Shown here: positions 56,555-64,000 of the stretch, piece by piece
How positions within the stretch are numbered: position 1 is the first letter of the stretch
Layout of the letters: every line of letters starts with the position of its first letter
Assembly (NCBI RefSeq): GCF_946886895.1
Contig: NZ_CAMPJO010000006.1
Location: forward strand, 124,001-188,000
Direction of reading: 5' to 3'
DNA length: 64,000 nt
DNA from: an uncultured Marinobacter sp.
GTDB taxonomy: Bacteria > Pseudomonadota > Gammaproteobacteria > Pseudomonadales > Oleiphilaceae
The notes under the pieces: model-generated
Told to the model about the DNA's origin: nothing
The model's database searches: none
Seen by the model: the letters and a program-made list of their open reading frames with translations, nothing else
Program-made: the position numbers and the translations under genes

Positions 56555-57013
56555 TCAATCGTTGAAAAGGGTGTGGGAAAAGCGAACGGGAAAATCGTCA
56601 CCCGCTCCCGTAGGCCTGGCGATCACATTGAACGTCATCAGCTCGCCGGAGGCATACTGGTATTCAGCGATAAAATAGACCGCGTCGCCCTCCTGAATCC
56701 GGCGAAAGGCGAGAAAGCGAACCTGCTGGACGTTGTTGGTGACCTTGCCTTCAACCTGGCCCGTTACCGGAGCCAGGGTGCCATCTTCATTTTCGCGCAT
56801 GATGGCAATGTTGACGATGCCGATGCTCTGGCTGCGTTGCAGGTTGTTGGCCTGTGCGACCTCAGGTGCCAGAAAGGTGCTCGGCAATACGCTCCAGAGC
56901 ACCTGGTAATCGCCGAAATCCTTGGAGCCGGCGTGGGCGGCGGGCGCCAGCAGTCCCAGCAAAAAGGCCATCAGGGCCATTGCGCGGAGGGTACCAGTAA
57001 GGTGCGTGATCAT
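56555..57013 (-). CDS. DUF4426 exported protein
   Basis: 152 residues from the ATG at 57011-57013. A signal peptide (about 1-27, cleaved after AHA) leads to a small beta-rich domain with [18 protein letters not shown], the DUF4426 family. Its function is unknown; in Pseudomonas it occupies the same place between metW and rdgB. It overlaps the metW stop by 4 bp (ATGA). Confidence 0.85.
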   Translation of the reverse strand: MITHLTGTLRAMALMAFLLGLLAPAAHAGSKDFGDYQVLWSVLPSTFLAPEVAQANNLQRSQSIGIVNIAIMRENEDGTLAPVTGQVEGKVTNNVQQVRFLAFRRIQEGDAVYFIAEYQYASGELMTFNVIARPTGAGDDFPVRFSHTLFND

Positions 57014-57615
57014 TGCTCGTTCTCCCGGGTGATGCGGTATATGGCAATTTCTCCCAACAGATTTGGCCAGAGCCGGGCCAGCCAGCTGTTCTGGTGCTGC
57101 CCGTCTACCACGCGCCGGCTCTTGATGCGAATGCCTTTCTGCCGGCACAGGGCTTCAAAATCCTTGAAGGTACACAACCGGATGTTGGGGGTGTTGTACC
57201 ACTTATACGGTAGCGCCTCGGATTCGGGCATGCGGCCACTCAGGGTCAGGCCCCAACGCAGTCGCCAGTGGGCGAAGTTGGGGAAGGTAACAATGCCCTC
57301 GCGGCCGACCCTGAGCATTTCATCGAGCACCCTGTCTGGCCGGCGGACCGCCTGCAGAGCCTGGGTCATCAGCACGACATCGAAGGAGCCATCGTCGAAA
57401 TTGCCCAGGCCCTGAGTGTCAAGGTTCTGCTCGATCACGGCGACGCCGCGGCTCATGCAGGTGGTGATGTGGTCCGGGTTGATTTCCAGCCCGAACCCGC
57501 TGGCGCCCCGTTCGCGCTGAAGGAAGTCCAGCAGGGTGCCATCGCCACAGCCCAGATCCAGGATGTGGTGCCCCGGCCTGACCCATTGCTGGATGATCTC
57601 AAGGTCTGGTCTCAT
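57010..57615 (-). CDS. metW: MetW methyltransferase-like protein
   Basis: 201 residues. A class I SAM-methyltransferase fold with [16 protein letters not shown] [14 protein letters not shown] (near residues 19-32) and LMTQALQAV. MetW works with MetX in methionine synthesis in Pseudomonas, and the pair is needed for homoserine acylation in some species. It overlaps metX (ATGA) and DUF4426, giving one coupled run metX-metW-DUF4426. Confidence 0.93.
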   Translation of the reverse strand: MRPDLEIIQQWVRPGHHILDLGCGDGTLLDFLQRERGASGFGLEINPDHITTCMSRGVAVIEQNLDTQGLGNFDDGSFDVVLMTQALQAVRRPDRVLDEMLRVGREGIVTFPNFAHWRLRWGLTLSGRMPESEALPYKWYNTPNIRLCTFKDFEALCRQKGIRIKSRRVVDGQHQNSWLARLWPNLLGEIAIYRITRENEQ

Positions 57616-58760
57616 GCCCCTGCCTCCCGTGCCACACGATCCATATACGCGGTAAAAATGTCGGTGTATCTGGGGGTTGGAATGAGAAAGGCGTCGTGGC
57701 CCCAGGGGGCATCGATTTCCGCGTAGCTGACACGCCTGCGGGCCGCCATCATGGCGTTCACGATTTCCTCCGAGCGCGCTGGCGTAAAACGCCAGTCGGT
57801 ACTGAATGACAACACCAGAAACTCACAGGTAGCCTGTGCCAGGGCCCTGGCCAGGTCGCCACCAAATTCGTAGGCGGGATCGAAGTAATCCAGGGCCCGG
57901 GTCATCAGCAGGTAGGTGTTGGCGTCGAAGGATTCCGAGAAACGCTCCCCCTGATACCTCAGGTAACTCTCCACCTGAAATTCGGCGTCGTAACCGAATT
58001 TGTAGGCCTGGTCCCTCAGTTCACGGCCGAATTTTTCCCCCATGGAAGCGTCTGACAGGTAGGTGATATGACCGACCATGCGGGCCAGCATCAGGCCCCG
58101 GCGGGGAACCGTATTGAAATCGTAATAGCGGCCATCATGAAATTCCTGATCGGAGGTAATAGCCTGCCGGGCCACTTCGTTGAAGGCAATGTTCTGGGCG
58201 GTCAGCCGGGGGGTGGAGGCAATAACGACCGCATGTTTCAACCGGTCGGGGTAATCCAGGCTCCATTGCAGGGCCTGCATTCCGCCCAGGGAGCCGCCCA
58301 CCACCGCCGCCCAGCAGTCGATACCGAGCCGGTCCGCCAGCAAGGCCTGGCTTTTTACCCAGTCGCCCACGGTGATCACCGGAAAGTCAGGGCCATAGGG
58401 CTTTCCGGTGGACGGATTCAGGCTGTTCGGTCCGGTGCTGCCATGACAACCGCCCAGATTGTTCAGGCTGACGACAAAAAACCGGTTGGTGTCGATGGGC
58501 TTGCCCGGGCCAATGCAGCTGTCCCACCAGCCCGGCTTGCGGTCGTCGGCTGAGTGGTAGCCAGCGGCGTGGTGATGGCCGCTCAGGGCGTGACAGATCA
58601 GCACGGCGTTGCTGGCGTCGGCATTCAGTTCACCGTAGGTTTCCAGCACCAGGTCATAGTTGTCCAGCGACTGGCCACACGCCAGTTCAATCGGCGCGTC
58701 AAAATGGTAGGTCTGTGGGGAAACAATCCCGACAGAGTCCGCAGGCAGGGAATCGGGCAT
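57612..58760 (-). CDS. metX: Homoserine O-acyltransferase MetX
   Basis: 382 residues, alpha/beta hydrolase fold. The nucleophile Ser lies in [12 protein letters not shown], and the N-terminal [15 protein letters not shown] and the C-terminal His region WGHDAFL are conserved. It acylates homoserine as the first committed step of methionine synthesis. MetX with a neighbouring MetW may use succinyl-CoA rather than acetyl-CoA in relatives; the sequence alone does not settle this. The preceding region holds no clear promoter, but dynamin ends 141 bp upstream on the same strand. Confidence 0.94.
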   Translation of the reverse strand: MPDSLPADSVGIVSPQTYHFDAPIELACGQSLDNYDLVLETYGELNADASNAVLICHALSGHHHAAGYHSADDRKPGWWDSCIGPGKPIDTNRFFVVSLNNLGGCHGSTGPNSLNPSTGKPYGPDFPVITVGDWVKSQALLADRLGIDCWAAVVGGSLGGMQALQWSLDYPDRLKHAVVIASTPRLTAQNIAFNEVARQAITSDQEFHDGRYYDFNTVPRRGLMLARMVGHITYLSDASMGEKFGRELRDQAYKFGYDAEFQVESYLRYQGERFSESFDANTYLLMTRALDYFDPAYEFGGDLARALAQATCEFLVLSFSTDWRFTPARSEEIVNAMMAARRRVSYAEIDAPWGHDAFLIPTPRYTDIFTAYMDRVAREAGA

Positions 58761-58901
58761 TGGCGCGACAGGTTCCTGGTTTGATCCGTGGTTGTCTGGA
58801 GTGGCAACGACAATATCACTGCCAGCCAGGCAGTTTAAAGGCGGGCCGTTATGGCTGCAACCGGCCTTTGCACGGCCGGGGCGGGAGGGGGCCCCGGGGC
58901 C

Positions 58902-60866
58902 TCAGATGGCCCCGGAAATGTTCACCACTTTCTGCTGGATCAGAGTCGGGGCCGGTTTGCGGATCTGGCGTTGCATGGCGTCCGCCAGTTCCAGTTGCCG
59001 GCGCAGATCGCTAAGGGTGTTTTGCAGACGCTCCCGTTCGGACCGGCTGTCTCGGTCGCTGCGCACCATGTCCCGCAACCGGCGGATCTGATGCTCCAGT
59101 AGCTGCTTCTGCTCCAGCGAGTACTGCATGATCGGCAACAGGGCCTCGGACGGCCAGCGCTCGACATCTTTGCGAACCCGGTCGTGCAGCGTGCGGGCTT
59201 CGCTGACCATGACGTTGAAGAATCGCTGTACCAGCAGTGACTGTTCGGTCAACAGGTTTTTGGGGCTGATCCGGAACCGGCGGGCTTTCTTGCGCAGTTC
59301 GCGAATCGCAATCACATGCCGGCCGGCGCGCAGGGGAATCGGCTCCAGGTGGCGTGCCCGGGTGTCCTCGTTGTAGCGGCGGTAGATAGCGCCCACCATT
59401 TTTTCGGCAAGGTTACCCTCGCTCATCAGGTTGCTGAGGTCGCTTTCCAGCAACTCGAAAAACTGGTCCATGGCCCGGTTCATCCCCGCAGTGGTCCAGC
59501 TTTTCGACATGTGCTGGCGAATACGGTCGGCGTGGGCCTCAAAACGATCTTCACTGATCAGGTGTTTCAGCATGTCGCCCTGGGAGCCCATCAGGCGGCG
59601 GCTCGAACGCAGGGTGATCAGCTTTTTGTAGTAGAAGTCGTAGTCTTTCTGAGCCCGTTCGGCCAGTCGCCCCAGCGCTGCCTTGTCCATGGTGGCCCCG
59701 GAGCAGGCCTCGAGTTCCTCCTCCAGTGCAGACAACCGGTGTTGCATCGCGGCCTGGCTGTTTTGCAGCATGCCCAGGAGATCATTGATCAGGCTCTGGG
59801 TGATCAGTTGTTCCTTGTGCATCAGGATGCGCTGGATGATCAATTGCTCGAGTTGCCCGAGATTGGAGCGCTGGAACAACTCCTCGTTCCGGCGAACCCG
59901 GCTCACCAGGCCCTGCTTGGCCGAAAGTGGAATGACGTCGTGCTGACGGATACCCAAATGATCCGCGGTGTAGCTGCGCACCCGCTCGATGGCGTCCTGG
60001 GTGTGCTTTTCGCCCTGGAGATCGTCCCACAGCACATCAATCTTGTTCAGGACTGCGAACCGGCCGGCCCGGTGGTCGGCGTGCTCGGTATCGATATGCT
60101 CCTTCCAGATGGTCATGTCGCTGGCGGTCACGCCGGTGTCTGCGCTCAGCACGAAGATCACCGCGTGGGCGCGGGGCAGCATGCTGATGGTCAGTTCCGG
60201 CTCGGAGCCGAGGGCGTTCAGGCCCGGTGTGTCGAGGATGCGAAGACCACGTTCAAACAGCGGATGCCGGATGCTGATCTGGGCGTTGCGCCAGGCGGGC
60301 ACCAGAACATGGCCGGGGTTGTTGCGGTCGTGCTCGAGCATGTCTTCATCGAAGCCCAGAGCCCGGGCTTCCTCCGGTGGCACGCTCTTGACCCTGGCCA
60401 CCTCCGCCAGCACCTCCCGCATGATTTCCGGGTCGCGCTCATCCAGTTCGTGTTTGACCCACCGCTCGGGCTGCTTGCGCAACTGCTGCAGAGACAGGTC
60501 TCCGGTGCGGGTCTCAATGGGCAGCAACAGCAGGTAATTCTGATTGGCGCTGCGATCGAAGAACAGTTCAGTCGGGCACATGGTGGTGCGACCGGCCTGG
60601 GAGGGCAGCATGCGCTGGCCGTATTCGGAGAAGAACAGGGCGTTGATCAGTTCGGTTTTGCCACGGGAGTATTCACCCACAAAGGCAATAGTGAGCTCAT
60701 CCTCAATCAGCAGCTCCAGGCCATTGCGGATGCGGGTGCTGACATCGTCGGAAAACAGGTGATTATCCTGCAGCCACAAGCGGTAACGGCCAATCTGACG
60801 AATCAGCTCTTTTTTCCAGCTGTGGTACGCCTCTACCTGCTGCGACAGAGTTCCCTGTGGGGTCAT
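58902..60866 (-). CDS. Dynamin-like GTPase
   Basis: 654 residues. The GTPase domain (about 50-330) has the P-loop GEYSRGKT (64-71), the DTPGLNALG G3 motif and NKID G4 motif, and long helical segments follow to the C-terminus. This matches bacterial dynamin-like proteins, which bind membranes and may fuse or tether them. No membrane helix is clear. In P. aeruginosa the yggT-metX interval has no such gene as I recall, so it may be an insertion. It lies between yggT and metX on the same strand, with its own upstream space of 246 bp. Confidence 0.87.
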   Translation of the reverse strand: MTPQGTLSQQVEAYHSWKKELIRQIGRYRLWLQDNHLFSDDVSTRIRNGLELLIEDELTIAFVGEYSRGKTELINALFFSEYGQRMLPSQAGRTTMCPTELFFDRSANQNYLLLLPIETRTGDLSLQQLRKQPERWVKHELDERDPEIMREVLAEVARVKSVPPEEARALGFDEDMLEHDRNNPGHVLVPAWRNAQISIRHPLFERGLRILDTPGLNALGSEPELTISMLPRAHAVIFVLSADTGVTASDMTIWKEHIDTEHADHRAGRFAVLNKIDVLWDDLQGEKHTQDAIERVRSYTADHLGIRQHDVIPLSAKQGLVSRVRRNEELFQRSNLGQLEQLIIQRILMHKEQLITQSLINDLLGMLQNSQAAMQHRLSALEEELEACSGATMDKAALGRLAERAQKDYDFYYKKLITLRSSRRLMGSQGDMLKHLISEDRFEAHADRIRQHMSKSWTTAGMNRAMDQFFELLESDLSNLMSEGNLAEKMVGAIYRRYNEDTRARHLEPIPLRAGRHVIAIRELRKKARRFRISPKNLLTEQSLLVQRFFNVMVSEARTLHDRVRKDVERWPSEALLPIMQYSLEQKQLLEHQIRRLRDMVRSDRDSRSERERLQNTLSDLRRQLELADAMQRQIRKPAPTLIQQKVVNISGAI

Positions 60867-61017
60867 CGGATGTTCCTTCTGCGCGACTTCCGGGTAGCCC
60901 GGGCGCGTGGATGAGGCCTGGCGCGGGCAACGGATTACTTTTGGGTAATACTATACTGTTCTTTGAAGGTTTGCGGCGGGCGTTCACAAGGTGTGTGTGC
61001 CACGTGGTCGCTGACCC

Positions 61018-61058
61018 AAAAAAAGAGCCGAAAAATCAATCAGATGATTCGTCGGCTC
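61018..61058 (-). terminator. Rho-independent terminator of the yggS-proC-yggT operon
   Basis: Read on the minus strand, GAGCCGA (complement of 61052-61058) pairs with TCGGCTC (complement of 61025-61031), followed by seven Ts (complement of 61018-61024). The loop is 20 nt with an inner AATC/GATT pairing. It lies 55 bp after the yggT stop. Confidence 0.8.
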
Positions 61059-61112
61059 GGAGTGAGTGAGTTTCGTCGAAAACTGTTACAAAGTGTATTA
61101 TTGAGACACAGT

Positions 61113-61697
61113 TTACAGTCCGAGGCCGATGGCACCCAGGCCCGCGGCCATTTTCATGTGCTCGATCATCACCGAGATCACGTTCAGGATCAGGAACACG
61201 ACAATCGGTGACAGGTCCAGGCCGCCCATGGAGGGCATCAGGTTGCGGACGGGGCGCATCACCGGTTCGGTGATCTGCGCGATGAGCTGGATCGCAGGGT
61301 GGCCACTGTTTGGTGCAATCCAGCTTACCACCACAATGGCGATGACCGACCAGAAATAGATCTTCACGATCAGGTCCAGGACGTTGAGGACCGACCAGAC
61401 CACCAGTGTGATCGGGTTGATGGCAGGAAGACCCCCATTCAGGGCGATCAGGATCAGCACAAAGGTAACCGCCTGAATAATAATGGCCAGAACCAGCGAC
61501 GCGCCATCAATACCACCCCATCCGGGAATCAGCTTGCGAAGCGGGCGCAGGAGCGGGTTGGTGGCCTTCACCACAAACTGGGAAATCGGGTTGTAGAAAT
61601 CCGCCCGGGCCAGTTGCAACAGGAATCGTAACAGTACGATGGTGAGGTAAAAGGTGGACGCGATCAGCAGGATCGTAATCAGGATGTCTGCCAGCAT
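61113..61697 (-). CDS. YggT family membrane protein
   Basis: 194 residues with two YGGT repeats. Each repeat has two membrane helices, with the motif PLLRPLRKLIPGWGGIDGASLV in the first copy and PVMRPVRNLMPSMGGLDLSPIV in the second. The family function is not well defined; it is often near the proC/yggS and pilT genes. It lies 22 bp after proC and ends at a terminator. Confidence 0.92.
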   Translation of the reverse strand: MLADILITILLIASTFYLTIVLLRFLLQLARADFYNPISQFVVKATNPLLRPLRKLIPGWGGIDGASLVLAIIIQAVTFVLILIALNGGLPAINPITLVVWSVLNVLDLIVKIYFWSVIAIVVVSWIAPNSGHPAIQLIAQITEPVMRPVRNLMPSMGGLDLSPIVVFLILNVISVMIEHMKMAAGLGAIGLGL

Positions 61698-61719
61698 GAA
61701 GCCGTTTCTCCGTTGTCAG

Positions 61720-62553
61720 TTACTGTTTGCCCGCCAGTTCTCTGGCCATCTCTTCGGAGCGCTGGTAGGCAGCGCTGTACGCCTTCTTGACCAGGTCGCG
61801 CATGCCGCCGTCTTCAAACGTGTTGATGGCCTGCTCGGTGGTGCCACCGGGCGACATCACGTTCCGTTTCAACTGGGCTGGGTCGTGCTCGCTCCGGGCG
61901 GCCATTTCCGCGGCACCGGCCATGGTCTGGATGGCCAGTTCCCGGGCTGTGGGTGCGGCAATTCCCGCTTCGGTCGCGGCTGCTTCGAGCGACTCCAGCA
62001 TCAGAAAAAAATAGGCCGGGCCGCTGCCGGACAGCGCAGTCACCCCATGCAGTTGGGCTTCGTCGTCTACCCAGAGGGCGGAGCCAATGCTCTCGAACAC
62101 CGACTGCACCATGGATTTCTGATCGTCCTTGACCTGGGCATTGGCAAACAGGCCTGCCGCGCCTTTGCCAACCAGAGACGGGGTGTTGGGCATGACCCGG
62201 ACCAGGGGCAACCCGCCACCCAACCACTCATCGAGCGTATCGGCACCCAGGCCGGCGGCGATGGACACCATCAGGGGCCGGGTGTTCTGGACCACCGGTG
62301 CGATATCGCGGCAGACATCGGCCATCACCTGGGGCTTGACCGCCAGCACCACCATGTCGGCCTGTTGGGCGCAGTAGCGGTTGTCGGTGGTCACGCTGAC
62401 ACCGAAGCGTTTGCGGATGGCCTGCAGGTGGCCATCGTCCGGGGCGCTGACCCAGATGTTGCCAGCTTTGTAGCCGTTGTCCAGCATACCGCCAATAATG
62501 GCGGTGGCCATGTTGCCGGCGCCAATAAATGAAATGGTTGGTGATGTGCTCAA
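61720..62553 (-). CDS. proC: Pyrroline-5-carboxylate reductase
   Basis: 277 residues. ProC reduces pyrroline-5-carboxylate to proline with NAD(P)H. The Rossmann motif FIGAGNMATAIIGGML (residues about 9-24), VLAVKPQ and the C-terminal ALSGSGPAYFF are typical. It is part of yggS-proC-yggT, an order conserved in Pseudomonas. A 62-bp gap separates it from yggS. Confidence 0.96.
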   Translation of the reverse strand: MSTSPTISFIGAGNMATAIIGGMLDNGYKAGNIWVSAPDDGHLQAIRKRFGVSVTTDNRYCAQQADMVVLAVKPQVMADVCRDIAPVVQNTRPLMVSIAAGLGADTLDEWLGGGLPLVRVMPNTPSLVGKGAAGLFANAQVKDDQKSMVQSVFESIGSALWVDDEAQLHGVTALSGSGPAYFFLMLESLEAAATEAGIAAPTARELAIQTMAGAAEMAARSEHDPAQLKRNVMSPGGTTEQAINTFEDGGMRDLVKKAYSAAYQRSEEMARELAGKQ

Positions 62554-62615
62554 GGTTCACTCCAACGGTTGATCGGTTTAACGTCCGGCCCTGATGATAG
62601 CAGGAACCAGCCGGT

Positions 62616-63320
62616 TCAGCTCTTCGGCGGCCGTGCTCCGAACAGGTCCGTGCCCACACGTACCCAGGTGGCCCCCTCGGCGATCGCCAGCTCCAGATCT
62701 CCCGACATGCCCATGGACAGTGTGTCCAGTGGCCCGGCGGTCGGGTAATCCGCCTTCAGTTGCTGCAGCCGGTTAGCCAGCGCCCGGAAGCTTGCCCGAA
62801 GCCCGGCTTCGGGCTGCTCGGGGTCCGGGATGGCCATCAGCCCCCGGAGGGAGAGCTGCGGCAAAGCGCCGATGCTTTCAACCAGGGCGGGCAGCTCATC
62901 GGGATGACAGCCCGACTTGCTCTGTTCGTTATTTATGTTGACCTGAAGGCAGATATTCAATGGCGACAGGCCTGGAGGTCGCTGCTCGCTGAGCCGGCGG
63001 GCGATTTTCAGCCGGTCAACGCTGTGGACCCAGGCAAAGGCGGATGCGATCTGACGGGTCTTATTGGACTGGATGGGCCCGATGAAATGCCAGTCGATGT
63101 CTGGCTGGTCAGCCAGAGCGTCGATCTTGTCCAGCGCCTCCTGCAGGTAGTTTTCCCCGAACGCCAGTTGCCCGGCGGCAACGGCGGCCCGGATAGCGTC
63201 GACCGACCGGGTTTTGCTGACCGCCAGCAGGGCCACAGACCCGGGCTCCCGGCCCGCCTGCAATGTTGCTTTTTGTATGCGTCGGGTTACGCTCCCGATG
63301 TTGTCTGCTATGCTGCTCAT
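62616..63320 (-). CDS. YggS/PROSC family PLP homeostasis protein
   Basis: 234 residues from the ATG at 63318-63320; an earlier ATG at 63350 would overlap the pilT upstream region. The PLP lysine lies in LLAVSKTRS (near residue 36), with FGENYLQEALDK, WHFIGPIQSNK and SMGMSGDLE following. The protein binds PLP without known catalysis and helps control free PLP. It is the first gene of yggS-proC-yggT and is divergent from pilT. Confidence 0.93.
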   Translation of the reverse strand: MSSIADNIGSVTRRIQKATLQAGREPGSVALLAVSKTRSVDAIRAAVAAGQLAFGENYLQEALDKIDALADQPDIDWHFIGPIQSNKTRQIASAFAWVHSVDRLKIARRLSEQRPPGLSPLNICLQVNINNEQSKSGCHPDELPALVESIGALPQLSLRGLMAIPDPEQPEAGLRASFRALANRLQQLKADYPTAGPLDTLSMGMSGDLELAIAEGATWVRVGTDLFGARPPKS

Positions 63321-63449
63321 AGTGTGAAATCGCCACGCCCGTTCTGTCATTTGTACGGTGACACGTTACTCGCAGGTCACTGAAATGCCAAGTGATCCCC
63401 GTCGGGCGGAAGCAACCGGGACAAAAGAAAAAGCCTTCCGAGGATTCCT

Positions 63450-64000
63450 ATGGATATTACTGAACTGCTTGCCTTCTCGGCCAAACAGGGTGCGTCTGAC
63501 TTGCACCTGTCTTCCGGGCTGCCCCCGATGATTCGTGTTGACGGTGATGTCCGTCGTATCAACCTGCCGCCCATGGAACACAAAGAGGTTCACGGGCTGA
63601 TCTACGACATCATGAACGACAAGCAGCGCAAGGACTACGAGGAATTCCTGGAAACCGACTTTTCCTTCGAGGTTCCGGGTGTCGCCCGTTTCCGGGTGAA
63701 TGCCTTCAACCAGAACCGTGGCTCGGGCGCCGTGTTCCGGACCATCCCGTCCAAGGTGCTGACCATGGAAGACCTGGGTATGGGGCAGGTGTTCAAGGAT
63801 GTTTCCTCCGTGCCCCGGGGCCTGGTACTGGTCACCGGCCCCACCGGTTCCGGTAAGTCCACCACGCTGGCGGCGATGATCGATTACATCAACGATACCC
63901 GTTACGAGCATATTCTCACCATCGAAGACCCGATCGAATTCGTGCACGATTCCAAAAAGTGTCTGGTCAACCAGCGGGAAGTGCACCGGGATACCCTGGG
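63450..64000 (+). CDS. pilT: Type IV pilus retraction ATPase PilT (3' truncated by window edge)
   Basis: 183 residues are visible from the ATG at 63450, preceded by GAGG (6-bp spacing); the gene continues beyond the window. The N-terminal domain (MDITELLAFSAKQGASDLHLS) and the Walker A motif GPTGSGKST (near residue 131-139) with ILTIEDPIEFVH (Asp box) are typical of PilT. It powers pilus retraction for twitching motility and DNA uptake. Divergent yggS is the usual neighbour in Pseudomonas. Confidence 0.96.
   Translation, partial: MDITELLAFSAKQGASDLHLSSGLPPMIRVDGDVRRINLPPMEHKEVHGLIYDIMNDKQRKDYEEFLETDFSFEVPGVARFRVNAFNQNRGSGAVFRTIPSKVLTMEDLGMGQVFKDVSSVPRGLVLVTGPTGSGKSTTLAAMIDYINDTRYEHILTIEDPIEFVHDSKKCLVNQREVHRDTL

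Noticed and set aside
58805..58901. GC-rich palindromes after the dynamin-like gene
   Set aside because: CCGGCC/GGCCGG and GGCCCCGGGGCC can fold, but there is no T-run, so I do not call a terminator.
59316..60914. Long open frame (532 codons) antisense to the dynamin-like gene
   Set aside because: It lies wholly opposite a well supported protein in a GC-rich gene, where long antisense frames occur by codon bias. It has no recognisable domain, Shine-Dalgarno site or promoter.

Overview
The window looks like the chromosome of a GC-rich (by eye roughly 60%) marine gammaproteobacterium close to Marinobacter and Pseudomonas. Every long gene reads as a normal native gene. Two runs of gene order match the Pseudomonas aeruginosa chromosome as I recall it: ppx-trxA-rho-ubiD-hemYXDC-algR-algZ-argH-cyaA-lptM-lysA-dapF-xerC with glnK/amtB-ubiK-comM, and trmB-hemW-rdgB-metW-metX-yggT-proC-yggS-pilT. 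The genus call is an inference from this order and the protein sequences, not a database result. I saw no rRNA, tRNA, CRISPR array, insertion sequence or prophage.

Layout. 1-9.8 kb: the end of an ABC-F ATPase, exopolyphosphatase (-), thioredoxin (+), a molybdopterin block moaB-moeA-moaD-moaE (-), rho (+), a large palindromic repeat, ubiD and an Fre-type flavin reductase. 9.8-17.4 kb: the haem operon hemC-hemD-hemX-hemY below the algZ/algR sensor-regulator pair (-), divergent from argH. 17.4-28.5 kb: a PAS/GGDEF/EAL protein with degenerate catalytic motifs, class I adenylate cyclase with a UUG start, then lptM-lysA-dapF-DUF484-xerC and an active-looking diguanylate cyclase in one direction. 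28.5-49.5 kb is the more accessory part: a DUF2789 protein, an orphan BvgS-like histidine kinase, two unknown proteins, a PlpD-type patatin fused to an outer-membrane barrel, GntR and AraC regulators, cardiolipin synthase, a 30-codon gene with its own terminator, a hydrolase, an SMP-30-like protein with a thioesterase, a quinone oxidoreductase, a cation/proton antiporter, tcdA, an RpoE-ChrR type ECF sigma/anti-sigma pair, and divergent speA/speE. 49.5-54.3 kb: the glnK-amtB nitrogen operon with a sigma-54 promoter, ubiK, comM and trmB. 54.3-64 kb: a compact minus-strand run from yggS to a small membrane protein (yggS-proC-yggT, a dynamin-like GTPase, metX-metW-DUF4426-rdgB-hemW), divergent from the 5' part of pilT.

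How the genes fit together. Several regulators of surface life sit in one window: AlgZ/AlgR, a FimX-like degenerate c-di-GMP protein, a GGEEF diguanylate cyclase, adenylate cyclase (cAMP/Vfr in relatives) and the pilus retraction ATPase PilT. The ECF sigma gene has a close match to an RpoE/ChrR-type promoter in front of it, and glnK has a GG-N10-GC sigma-54 promoter with NtrC-like sites, so both circuits can be read from the sequence. The least explained items are the 30-residue peptide gene divergent from an AraC regulator with 21-bp spaced repeats, the 10-codon leader ORF overlapping the cyaA UUG start, and the 28-bp perfect inverted repeat behind rho.
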